Below, piece by piece: positions 47,854-59,489 of a DNA stretch of 64,000 nucleotides. Position numbers and translations under genes: made by a program. Position 1 is the stretch's first letter; the number at the start of each line of letters is the position of its first letter. This DNA comes from Echinostoma caproni (lineage: Eukaryota; Platyhelminthes; Trematoda; Plagiorchiida; Echinostomatidae): contig UZAN01039482.1 in assembly GCA_900618425.1 (NCBI GenBank), positions 34,584-98,583 of the forward strand. Reading direction: 5' to 3'. The notes beneath the pieces are model-generated. The model saw only the letters and a list, made by a program, of their open reading frames with translations, was not told where the DNA came from and did no database searches.

Positions 47854-48173
47854 ATAGGTGGATTGGTAATAAGAAATATTATGTATGAACATCTACATAA
47901 CTACATGGGTTCAGGAAGAACAAACTTGGTTGGTGGGTCATTAACAAAGTCATTTGGGTATGGGTGAACTAGGAGGAGGGAACAATGGTTACAAGGATTC
48001 AAAATAAACGAATGTTAACGTAGAAACAGTTATGTATTTGAACACGAATAACGGTAGAGAGGAGAGTTAAAAATGGATACGTAATATGAAATAGGTACAA
48101 TCAGAAATGAGTTCAAACGGACCTTGAAAGGTGACGGGGTAGAAAAGTGGTCAATTAAGTAGATCAAAAAGAG

Positions 48174-49895
48174 TTACGTAATAAGAAAATGAGAAGGGTG
48201 AAGTCTCAATAACGAGGCAAGGGAACGGCTGAGATGAGGGGGAGGAAAAAAGAAAACAATGGTAGTAAAAATTGCATCAAAATACCTAGGCTTGAAACGG
48301 GTAATCACAACCGCCTCGGCAAAGCTAAGCATCTTCGGGCTTTGAATTCTGAGAATAACGCGGAAGACTGCGTTTGTCAATGCACTGTCAGATATACAGC
48401 CAATGTCGTGCCACTGCACTTGCTGGAAGTTTTCCTCCTGGAAGTAATAAGTTGTTCGGAACATGTTCACTCATTCTAGTCGACAGCCGGCGTTCAGACC
48501 TTCTCGCGGACCGCGAACTGCAAGTATATTGAAAAAAGATAAATACAATCGGTGACTGAATTTGTGGATCTGCCTATTCTTGACCGAATTAGCGAGTTCA
48601 TTGTGCTGTGAAACATGGTCCGCTTCGCGGCAGGATAGATAGACTCAAGTGTAGTACAAAGCCGACGACCACCCCATGTAATTAAATCGTTCCCTTCAAG
48701 TAGTGCACCCATGAAAACTGGTTACTTTTCGACCGCATTTTACGCTCGCCTGGGAATAGAAGGTAGGGAAGGCAGGGTTTAACCGTTAGTGGGCAAGACA
48801 TTCGTCAAATCTTCGACAGATCACTTCCCAACACTTCCGGACTACACAAGCAAAGAATTCTGTAGAACAGGTTTTCATCAATCCAACCTTGTAAGGTAGA
48901 AAATCAAGGCTTTGAAAGTGTAAATACCGGCCCGTCCATGTACAATTGTGACGAATTGGCGTTAGGACTCTACCGTTCCTCACTTTTATCAGTTGTAGGT
49001 GTAGGAGTGATCAAGAGGAAATATTCTCATATTCCAAAGTGAACTTGATATGTTTGGGCATCCCATTAAATTTGTTGAACAAAGCCATGGCATCTGTTTT
49101 CTTTGAGGTTATTACTGGTGTGTTATCGACATAACAATGATAAAACATTAAGGATTTAAGATCACTTTCAATGTTGGTATCAAGTTCCGACATAAATATA
49201 TCAGCTAAGTTTCATCCAAGTGGACTTCTCAAAGCCACTACATCTATATGACGGTACATTGCGCCATTGAAGACAAACTGTAAAATACAGACACACAATT
49301 CCAATAGGGTTCTCAATTCAGTTGCTTTGAATTCACTTTCACAAGCATATTTACAAACTTCCATTACGACTTCCTCCACTGGTACATTAGTGAACAGCGA
49401 AGTAACATCATAACAAGCAAGGAAAAATTGGCGGCAATCAAAATCAGGTAATGTATCCTTCAGCTAGAATGACGTTTTCAGCCCGAAATAGAAAACTTTC
49501 ATGCTGATGGAACTGATCTGTTTAGCTACGCACTGAGCAAATTTCTACTGAGTTGAGTTGATCATTGATAGGATCGGGTGCAAAGGAAATCCTAGTTAAT
49601 GAAGTTTTGGTAAACCATAAATATGTGGTATTTGTATTTCACAAGGTCTCAGATCATTTAACGTACTGACAGTATTCACTCCGCTTTTCCAAATCTGTTT
49701 TAACTGGGCACCGATCCTTTTCTTTGTTACCTCCGTATTGTCCTTCCTTTTTGGATCTACCTGGAATCGGTCACCATCACTGAGAATGTTCTCCATTTTG
49801 CTCACTTATTCATCGTTGTTAATAATGGCTATTCCGGATCCGTTATCCGGTGGACAGACCACAACAGTCTCATAATTTATCAACTCTACTCATTA
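48174..49895 (-). pseudogene. Decayed Penelope-like retroelement (RT plus GIY-YIG-type tail)
   Basis: Read leftward on the minus strand, most of a Penelope-like polyprotein is visible. VVVCPPDNGSG is the N-terminal VxPxDKG motif. IPHIYGLPKLH is the PLE YGLPKIHK block. YDVTSLFTNVPVEEVV is RT motif A. RSPLG-stop-NLADIF is motif B (GSPLGPLLADIF). CYVDNTPVI is the catalytic YVDD box with the second Asp changed to Asn. CTWTGRYLHFQS is the thumb KPTxTGRYLHF block. After a frame change, DCIYLFS, RRLSTRMSEHVP and SPKMLSFAEAVVITRFKP match the GIY-YIG-type endonuclease tail. The RT part stays in one frame from 49889 to 48786 but carries stops at 49806, 49596, 49545, 49464, 49212 and 49011. Not functional. 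Confidence 0.85.
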
Positions 49896-50521
49896 ACCCT
49901 CAATTCATAAAATTATAATTTGAATAAAATAACAAAATAAAATGTTTGCGTAACAACTTGAAGTAAAATGAGCTTATCATGGTAAATAGGGTTTTATTAT
50001 GGCAGTTATCTTTCATATGATTAAAATATGCTGATTACTAAATGCGCGTCATGAATGTCACATTTGTTCGAAACCCCTGATAGATAAAGATGGTCATTTT
50101 ATGCGACCTTACGGTTTCAGACTAAATAATGAGGTTATTGAATTATGAGAGAAACAGATGGAATAAACCTCTACTTTAAGGACGTGCCATAACCTATCGC
50201 GAATCACATTCTTATTCTGCCACTATTGGTGATAGAATCATGGGCACGCTGCGGAGTGGTGTGGAAACAGTAGTCCTTTGGCAGCCGGTGCCCAGTTGAA
50301 CGGATTATAGGCCTCTGTATAGGGTCAAAAATCCAACTTTACAAAAATAGAAAGCTGGTGAGCACTACCACAGCCGTAAAGGTGTCAGGTGGGTTTAAGT
50401 TACATGTCTTCTGGGTTGCTTTTTTGTGGGAGGGGCAATGATTCACCTGACTCCCCTTAAGGAACTGGCAAAGATTATGCAAACGGTTTTACCTCAGAGT
50501 TCCGAGGTTTCTTTGTCTCAC

Positions 50522-50657
50522 TTTGGTAACAAAACAACAACTCCACCGGTAGGCAGTGTGTATGGATTCCCAGACAGTGGCCGGTTGACATGCGTATGGA
50601 GTCACTTGGTGAAGTTCAAGTGGCCTTCGGAAGCTTATATACACATCTTGCTCAAAT
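50522..50657 (-). CDS. Candidate internal exon, unrecognised
   Basis: A strong acceptor (TCGTCTCCGCCTAG) and donor (CCAAA|GTGAGA) bound 136 bases: one base plus 45 codons, phase 2 to 0. The peptide is well mixed (FEQDVYISFRRPLELHQV, then QPATVWESIHTAYRWSCCF). The plus strand is also open here, but without comparable splice sites. No family recognised. Confidence 0.5.
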
Positions 50658-52611
50658 CTAGGCGGAGACGACAAATATGCACCGTTTAAAGTATTTTGTT
50701 TCCTCAGGCAATGTGTCAGAACAAGCGCACATATAAAAAACAAATCCTCGTATTACTATATATTTCCCAGGATTAGCGCATCAGTTTCGTGTAAACATTC
50801 CCTAGATTAGGAGTAAACTAATAAACAGCAAGCGTTTGGTCGCCTGTTTTGTTCTAATTTTATCTAATTTTATCTACCCGAATCTCATTCTTTTTCAAAT
50901 TGTCCACTTCAATCGAAACGCAGTTTCCGAAATCAATCCTTTACAACAACTATCTCTCGCCGTAGGATGTAGCGTATTAGATCCTGGTCTAATTCAAAAG
51001 TGACTAAGTGTTATCGACTGAGACCCACGAAAATCCTAAGGTAAATGTATTGAAACCTGTTTCCAGCTTGTGCTGAAAGACTATATCAATGGGACAGTAT
51101 GACAACATAGAAACAGCATGGTCTGCACTATCAACAATGAATAATCACATCTTGACCCTTTCACCAAGGAATTAAAGAAACTCATAGGTTTCTACCGATT
51201 ACAAACCAAAACTGAACATCTCTCATTGCCACGTATAAAGCACATTGAAATGAACGAGTCACTCCATTCCTGTGAAACTGTAGCAAGTTAACATTCCGGA
51301 TCGTTTAAGTGCAAAAGCTCGCTGAAAAATAAGAAAGGTTAAACACATTTTCAGTCTCGCGGAAAAGAACTGGTGAATAGTTTGTAAGATTGTAAGATTA
51401 AAACAATTAAACCTGATAACATTAACTCATATAGCTTCTTTGATTAAAGCATTCTTTGATTATTCACCGCTACATGTTTATCTACTAACACGGAAACAAC
51501 TAGTTATTCCGTGCAGATTATTATGAAATGCGAATATACACTTTACAACTATTTAGTCAGCAATTTACTTTTAAAAATAACTGAATTATGTTTGTATACA
51601 CCTATAAAAACTGCTTAGTCAACTGTGTTTGCAAGGTATACTTTGACCTTTTGTGTTATGTCGGCGTTCGATACCTCGAAGGGTTAATGCGTATGCAACC
51701 GGTGTGAGACAACTGTGTAATATGTACCGAGATCCACCGAACATTAGTACTTTTTATCTTTAATCAGCATCGATCAACGGTTTCCTATAGTGTATTTTGT
51801 TGAAGAGACTATGCGGTCAGAATTGAACAGTATATCAAATGTTAGTGTCACAATTTGTTGGCCGAATTTTTATTGAATTGGTACAACACTGTTCAAATAT
51901 TTGCTTTCCTGTCTCCGTCAACGGGAAGTGTGAGAGATTGGACAAATGCAAATTTTTGATCAAACTCAAACAAAATGTGTTCACAACACAGATTTTACCT
52001 CTCAAAACTTCTGTATCCTTCCGTTTATAGTTTATTTGCTCATGGATATGGACTTGTTTCACAAAGAGTGATTCAGACTGTGTTTTTCAACCATCTACCT
52101 GTACTCAGGTTAAGCCATTTCGGAGAACGGACTTGGTTGTGTCCCAATACCCTCTTTGACCCTCGACGAGTTTGTTGAAGCCAGTTATTTGCAGAACTTA
52201 TTAAATCACGTCAGAGGCTTAGCATGTTCTCAGTAATAACCAATTCATTTTCCTACAATTTTACGTCCTGAACTTTCAGAAAAAAATCCAGAAATGGAAA
52301 AAATTGAGACGTCCAAATGCTTTCAGTGAGATTTATCATTTGTAAACAATATTTGGAAAGTAAATTGCACAGTTGAATGATTCAATTAGATAAATCCATC
52401 GTCATCGAAGCATTTCCAACAGTTTATTTGGAATTCAAACGTAATTCCTTACAAGTATGTTGTACGGGTGGCAACCAACAGATTATTTTGGTGAAACAAA
52501 TATCTTGTGTTTAAGTGCAACCAGCCTTTTGATATGATGCATTTATTTCCTCTGATTCAAAAAGCGTTCAAAGTACTTTTGTTGATGACCCATGATTTAC
52601 GTGTAATGCAT

Positions 52612-52770
52612 CGGGGTGGTGCTGGACCAAGGGTAATGTTACCAAATTACCACGACCACCATCACCGGAATTCTCCCTTTGTGTGTTCAATGGCAGCCCT
52701 TTGGTTGGTTGCTTCCCCCTCCTTGCTGAAAAATTGTATATTTGTGTATTCAATAAAACGGAAGTAAGAT
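52612..52770 (+). repeat. SINE-like element, copy B
   Basis: It aligns with copy A over most of its length: a GGGGTGGTGCTGG head, GGTAATGTTACC where copy A has GGTAACGTCACC, then TGTGTTCAATGGCAGCCC, TTGCTGAAAAATTG and a GGAAGTAAGAT end. The B box is degraded. It confirms that the family is dispersed. Confidence 0.5.
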
Positions 52771-54347
52771 AATGAAAGAAAATAGAAGAATTGAGGACAG
52801 ACGTCCAAGACAGTAGTGTTCAATGTGTGGAATAGTAGAACCGATCTCAATCCTCCGGAGGCACTAACCGTTAGCAATGGTGTGTTGTATTCCATTCCGG
52901 TCGGTTAAGTGGAAATCGAGTGATTTATTTGAGGAACACAAAGCAAAAGCTCCGACAGCGATGTTGGTTTGCATTTCGCATATGAGTGATCACAGCCTCT
53001 CCCGCATTGTTTTACGAAATTTATTTTGAAGAACAGTGTATGAGTGATTTTGGTAATTTCTTGCCTAAGTGAGGCACTTATACATAATAGATGGTTTAAC
53101 TCTTTTGAAAAATGGGAATCGACAGTGAAAATCCACTTTGGAGATGTGTGAAAAAGCTCTTGTCCCACTTCAAGCAGTTTGTAGCAAAAATCCAAAACCT
53201 CGAAACGAAGGGCAAGTCTACCTGAATCTGGTCATTGCCTGTTCCACATGTGTGATTTCCAAATTCATACCCAACACCACCGAATTCCAAGCACTTTGTT
53301 CCGCGAAACATGTGTCTTGGCCACTGTTTTTTACCATCTGCAAATAATCAATCCGGCAATCGGACTACTGATATTGTCAAAAAGCGGAATTGACAACCAA
53401 ATTCTATCCTACACCGCTGGGATTGCGCGGTGATTTATAGTTGGGATGGTTTGGAATTAAAATAGATTGATTCACGAACTTTATCCTACGAATAATGCCC
53501 AATTCTACCCGATTCAGTCTCTGAAACTTCGTTAATTACAATTTTTGAGTTTAAGGTGTGAAACTCACTATAGTTGCACAGACAGTGTTCACTGACGGAG
53601 ATAATTAAATATGCTGTCAGTTATCGGATGATGGAAGTCTACTTTAGACTGTGTGTAGTCACATGAGTTCATTTCCTCCCCCTACTTATAGCGACTGGCT
53701 TGTTAGTGATTTCTTCACGGCACCTAAGAGTCTAACAATAGTAGACGTAAACCTGAAAATCAGTTTTTCGCAAATCAGAACAAGTATTTCTGTATACAAA
53801 GGCAGGCAAGCTGGATGACAAATTACATTTGTATGCCATACATAAGGCAAAGCAACTTCCTTATTATTTCGGAATGGTGACACTTCATTGATAAAAATGA
53901 ACTATTACTAAAAGTGTTAAACACGGTGAAACATTCGTGAAATTTATCAGCCAGTTTATCATGCAGACAGAAGGATAAAGTGTACATGGGTTTTGTGTTC
54001 GTGAAAATAAAATACAATTAATTACGGGAAAGAGAGACGCAAATAATATTAAGAAGGGCCAGAATAAGGATGGCGAGTAATCAATTTTCTCCCGGATTTC
54101 AGGTTAATCCGATTAACTTTAATTCTTCCGCCACTGCCCGAGAGTAACTCATTTATTCATTCTGATAATGACCTGTATTCACATCCGTCACCACGGATCG
54201 ATTTCTTTCACCACATTGGATTTTTTTCCCGAAAAGTCGTCAGATGTTAAACTTCAATTCGAATCAGGATTGACGTACTAGGTCAACCTAATCAGAGAAA
54301 ATACAAACACAGGTGTAAACCTTTTACAACATTAGGCGTTTCTGCAG

Positions 54348-55911
54348 GTGTCGAATTTGATACACAACCGGTAGTCCAAGTTAATGCATCCCTTGGTAAT
54401 TTTAACTCAGTTCCCGTTCAATACTGGCGCAAATGGTTGTTATGGACTTTACCCATAACCAGTCCCACTTCACTTCCAGGTAAATTTATGAGATTGAGTG
54501 CACAAACTCACGAGAAGAACAAACATATGACGAACTCACAGAGATTTTCTGTGTGCCGACGGCAAAGGGTACAAATAAATTTTTTTTGACCAATTATTCT
54601 CTCTGTTGAAACCGCTTTTCCGTTTGTCAATACAATATTAGATTGTTGGAATCGATCTTCCTAAATTTGGCTTGTCAATGACCCCCTACCACCCAATCTT
54701 TGGTTTTGCATGAAAATGTTGGATACAAGTTTTGATTCAAAATAATTTCAGTGGTTTGTAGAATTACACTAATCTGCTGTTGCCGAAGCTGTGTTCATTT
54801 CTTTTATGTCTAGTGATTCTTTTTAAAAATATTTAACTCTCTAATTTACCATTCATTCCGCAAATTTATTTGGTCTTGCTTGTTCTCCCGTTTGGAACAT
54901 TCATCGGTAAATAGAGAAGTCAACAGAAACTCACGCTAATACTAAATTCATCGGGAGAACGAAGAGAGTCCTTTTCGATGCTGAAACCCATAAACAAGAG
55001 GAAGTGACCAAAGGTCCAGGAAAACGTGTACTGTGTTTATCTTTAAATAATACACGATGAAAGTTCTTAGCTTAAGTCGGCAAACTAGTAATGTTTTCTC
55101 AGCAGGGCAAAATTGAATCAAATATTCTATTGCAACCTTTTGAATGTGATTTACTGGAGAATTTGTAGTGCAAGCTGTGACGGATGATATCGAATTAGCA
55201 GTTCATAAAATTAAACCAATACCTGTGTTAAACAGTAGTGGATTTGGTGAGTAATATTTGGCTATCTTCTATGGCCATCTGCCTGTACTAAATTAATCAG
55301 TGTTGTTCGATATCCTCGATGTTTGGAACAGATTACCACATGCAAGCTACTTTTGACAAAATGACAAAAGACAAACTAAAAACGATTGAAAGACACCACA
55401 GCCAACTTAAACAAATTTGTTAACATTAATATAATTCAGGGTTAGCTCATCTACGTCCTGATGAAAATTCTCTCTATAAGTTCAGTTTTGTTATTTATAG
55501 TTTACGAAAATCAACATTCTAACCAGCTTAATTTCATGATTTTTTATGTATAAACACTTGTAAGTAGCGCCATTATGACGTTATGCAGCTGCACGGTTGC
55601 ATAAATACACCTTTTGTCATTTTTTATAAGTTTAAAACTATTTGATGTGATTATTTGGAACCCTTTGTGACCAATGAAAGGTCGATATGAAACAAGTTAT
55701 AAATGAAAAGTATTCTCTACCCAGTAGAATAATTCGCTCCCTTGTGACTAGCCTGAAGTTAACGGGAATATCCTTTCTACTCACCACGCACTTTCACACC
55801 GCAGACGTTGTAGCAATTCGAATAATTGGTCTAATCGATCACACGAGCCGTGTTTTGCGTACGCAACCGATAATGTGTCAGGTTACTCGCGAGACCGCAT
55901 TAATTAACCAG
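54348..55911 (+). CDS. Three phase-matched exons of an unrecognised gene
   Basis: Exons 54348-54479 (acceptor GTTTCTGCAG, donor GTAAAT), 55169-55246 (acceptor AATTTGTAG, donor GTGAGT) and 55805-55911 (acceptor TTTCACACCGCAG, donor GTGATC). All junctions are phase 1 into phase 1. The joined reading frame passes through QPVVQVNASLGNFNSVPV, YWRKWLLWTLPITSPTSLP, AVTDDIELAVHKIKPIPVL, VVAIRIIGLIDHTSRVLR and PIMCQVTRETALINQ without a stop. The beta-strand-like hydrophobic alternation suggests an extracellular or beta-rich domain, but I do not recognise it. The next exon should start in phase 0 beyond 55911. The preceding one should end in phase 1 before 54348; a possible coding block lies at about 53138-53347. 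Confidence 0.65.
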
Positions 55912-55914
55912 GTG

Positions 55915-58900
55915 ATCTGTGGCCAATTCGTGATCGTTCTCACGCTGTATCGATTCCAATAGCGTCAATCAAAATTGCACTTAGTTTAAACCAACAGTTG
56001 TATTCTTCTAAATCATTGTATTGATGAATGCAATTGTTTGAAGAAAACCACAACCAAATTTCGAAAGTCTACCGAGAGTAAATCCTAGTTATCCTGTTTT
56101 AAGGGCATTCGAAGGCAGAAAATCGGTGTTGATTATTAATATAACGCAAACTGGTTCAACTGTTTGACAATGAGATTTTAAACTCTTTCAGCTAAGGAAC
56201 ATTGATTTTTCCAAATGCGTTCTGACTTGCGCATGCAAGCATTATTGCCCAAGATCAATAGAAAGTAATTAGCTGCCCATAATCCAAGGTGAATTGCTTG
56301 AATCACAGCATGTTTTAATTCGCAGTACTTTGAGTACAGCGCCGATATGGTTGAAATTTGAACTCAGAATATTATCATATACAACAGTTTTCTCTCATTA
56401 ACGATTTAACGAAAATGGATTATACTTTTCTATCTGTCCTTTTTGGAAAGGAATGAAATAGCGAAATAATCATACAATGTGATTAGCCGTGCGTCACTAA
56501 CTTTTGTGCATCTACAAAAGTAGTACAATATGTTTCCTAGGTAGATAGATTGATCATCTCTTTGATCGGATCATAGAATGTGATACCGCTGCCTTCATTA
56601 TTGGAATACTTGACAGTTTTCACCATTTATCAGTGAAGCAATTCCAGAAGAGTGCAGATATTTCCAAGTACGACTCAGAACGGTGAATATGTTTCAATCA
56701 TAGGAAACATTTATTCTGAAACAAAATTAGCATGAACACGCTCAGGGTTAATTTTGCATATAAGTGCGCTCTTTGGAGACACTTGGGTCTAATCAGTTGA
56801 TCCAGTAGTAGGGTATTGAACCAGCACTTTCGACAAATAGACTAGGTATTCAACCGTAGTTCCCCTATGACACCACCTCTTGTAGAGCATAGTAGGCTTT
56901 TAGTATTTCATAACGTGGGCATGAAAACCAAAGCAAGTTGATTTAGTTGTTCCATGGATCGTTGAGTGAGCCAGATGTAATGCATGAGAAACGCAACATT
57001 ATATTTTCCGCTGTATGCATTGTGTTGCGACGCCGAGAATTTAAGAAAGTAATATAACGAGAACCAGGGAATATCTATATCAAAATACCTTCATGTGCTT
57101 CAAGGGTTTCTGGATGGACACTTGTGAAAAATGCGATGAAAAATATCTAAGGTTCACAGCACAACGGAGGCGTTAAAATGAAAGCCGAAAGCTTGAAGAG
57201 ATATACAAGGAGCAATTAACTACTCAAAGTAATGATAATTCTACCAGTTCGATTGGATAAAATCAGACGAAGCAAACACAGGAGAATAACTGTGGATAGA
57301 AACATTTAGCCTGTCAGAGTAGAATTAGAGAATACGTGGGGATTGAATGGATGTCTCGCCGGGACTGGAAGTACTGGTATAATGATTTCTGCCAATCCCA
57401 AATTTCGTAAATCACTTGAGGGGAAAATAAATGAAGAGAACATGAAAAAGGAAAAAAGAAGAGACAGGTGCTGCACCTGATCCTTTTGAAAATACCATAC
57501 CTTACTGGACGGCATTGCGGAGAGGATCAGCGAACAGGCATTTGGGTACATATATGGTAATTCACGTTGTGGAGTACGAAAATAATGGATGAAGTTGAAT
57601 TTATTCGATTGCTGAAAAATAGGGTTAAACAATTTTATGGTAGCAAGCTTGGACTAGCCCATTTGATTTCTAAGAGGCACCAGGCAATCTTGATGGTCTA
57701 ACGTGTGGGTTTCACTCCTTGTGAGATTGGTATGTCGTCATACGTTCATGCATTTACATACAATGTTCCTCTTTTGCCGAAGGATTTTGAAGTCCCTTAT
57801 ATTTGCTGTTTCAGACCGGTTTTTACAATCAGATAAACATATACCAATGGATGGAGATCATTAGCGCTTCGCTAGAGTTTATCATCACTACAGTTATAAT
57901 CCTGTAAATAATAGCAACCCGCGGATTGACTCGTGAATGCACTTTGACAAGGCGATGGTTCTCAACGTTGACCTCTCTCCCTAAGCAAGACAAAGCAGCA
58001 AAGAAATTAGAGCTTCCTAAAGGTCAGCAGTAAAACTACCATAGTTTCTGTTCGAACATTTGAACAGATCTTCCGGTTTCGTCACGTTTCAACTTACTTT
58101 ACGATGAACGAGAATGAGTTCATTAGGGCTTCAAGACGCGGTATACGATTTAGATGATTGACTGACCGAGGTCAGCGATAGACATTTACTGAGATGGCGG
58201 ATATCCATTCGGCAGGGTAACACAAGTGGAAAGACGACAACCCGTTTTTATTCCATTGGGTCCGGACAAGAAAAAGCAGAGAAACTGACTGGCAGTGTAC
58301 TTTTATTAAATGTCGGTCAAAGGTCCCTTATACAGAGAAAAATTCGCAATGGTTGGAAATAATTGTAGCAATGGAGTACGCATGAATTATTTTTAATAAC
58401 ATTTCCCTTCTCAATGGAATTTCAGGCAGTTTTTGTATATATTTTCGACCATCGGGTACATATATATTCTGCATCTAATGATACCTTATAATCAGCGAAC
58501 TAAACCTGTTGGGTTACTTCTTTTAATCAACTGAACATATGTATAAGACTGAAGAAATGGACGAAAACTGCTTGCCAAAATATAACGACGGTTTATGAAA
58601 CTCTCGTGATTCACTAGCTGTAAAATGAGTTTCTTAAATTTCTATTCTCGTGTAGACCTGGGAGATCATTACTTGATAGAATAAATTGTACACTTTTTAT
58701 AGAAGCAAGAAGATAACTACATTATTTAGGAATTCTAAACATTCCTGTATTGACTTGAAGCCGAATGGATTGAGCCATGAAAGGTGAGAAGGCTTAGCCA
58801 GCCAATAATTGCTCAAGGAGGTCAGAGGTCAGATGTTAACATCATCTTCACGAGATGGTTTGGAAACCGAGACTGACTGAATGATGTTCCTTGACCCGCC

Positions 58901-59270
58901 TGGTTAACTGCTGCTTTACAGTGTTTAAACCATTGTAAAACAATGTCCGTTTAACAATCGATAGCTTAAAATAGTTCACTTGTTTAAATGATACATTGTT
59001 GAAAACACAACGTTATATAAGAGCTCGTTTCTGCGCTTCACATTTCCGTTTCTAAAATACAGTGGACATAACTGAAGACCGGAAGGGTTTTCTACAGGCA
59101 GGTGGATGACCTTGGAGCTCACAAAATAGCTTCACCACTAGCCAGTTATCACTCTTTGTGGAAAGGAAGCTAAACAAGGAACAGGGTGCTCGCAAGGAGG
59201 GCAGTTGCAAGATGAATCTCAAAAACACCCGATGTCACTTGCATTAAAACCAACATTTTGTATGGTATAA
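55915..59270. other. AT-rich stretch without recognisable features
   Basis: A 108-codon minus-strand frame at 57306-57632 contains short protein-like segments but no matched splice sites. Probably intron and intergenic DNA. Confidence 0.35.
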
Positions 59271-59276
59271 TCACAA

Positions 59277-59282
59277 TTTATT
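59277..59282 (-). terminator. Poly(A) signal overlapping a stop codon
   Basis: The minus strand reads GAATAAATTG: the TAA stop is inside the AATAAA hexamer. The same arrangement is seen at 43008-43013. Confidence 0.45.
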
Positions 59283-59438
59283 CTCTGCGAAGTTTGGAGC
59301 ACTCTGATAACATATAGGTTGTGCTTGCAGTATATAAACAAATTGTGCTCGTGATCAACCGATCTCTAGAATCGACAAGAAACCGCTCTTGCAGATCACC
59401 TGTGATTTCATCTGTTAAATCCGTTTTAGTCGTTGATA
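59278..59438 (-). CDS. Candidate terminal exon, unrecognised
   Basis: A strong acceptor (TTTTACTTTCTTGTCAG) is followed by 52 codons and TAA. The stop overlaps AATAAA (59277-59282), so the 3' UTR would be minimal. The peptide is hydrophilic then mildly hydrophobic (TTKTDLTDEITGDLQERFL, TSTICLYTASTTYMLSE). Entry phase 1. The upstream exons lie to the right and were not found. Family unknown. Confidence 0.5.
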
Positions 59439-59489
59439 CTGACAAGAAAGTAAAATCAAGCCGGTAGTTGAAGAGACCCATCTATTGCT

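Noticed and set aside
57306..57632. 108-codon minus-strand open frame
   Set aside because: Contains proline-rich protein-like text but no convincing splice or start context and no family match.
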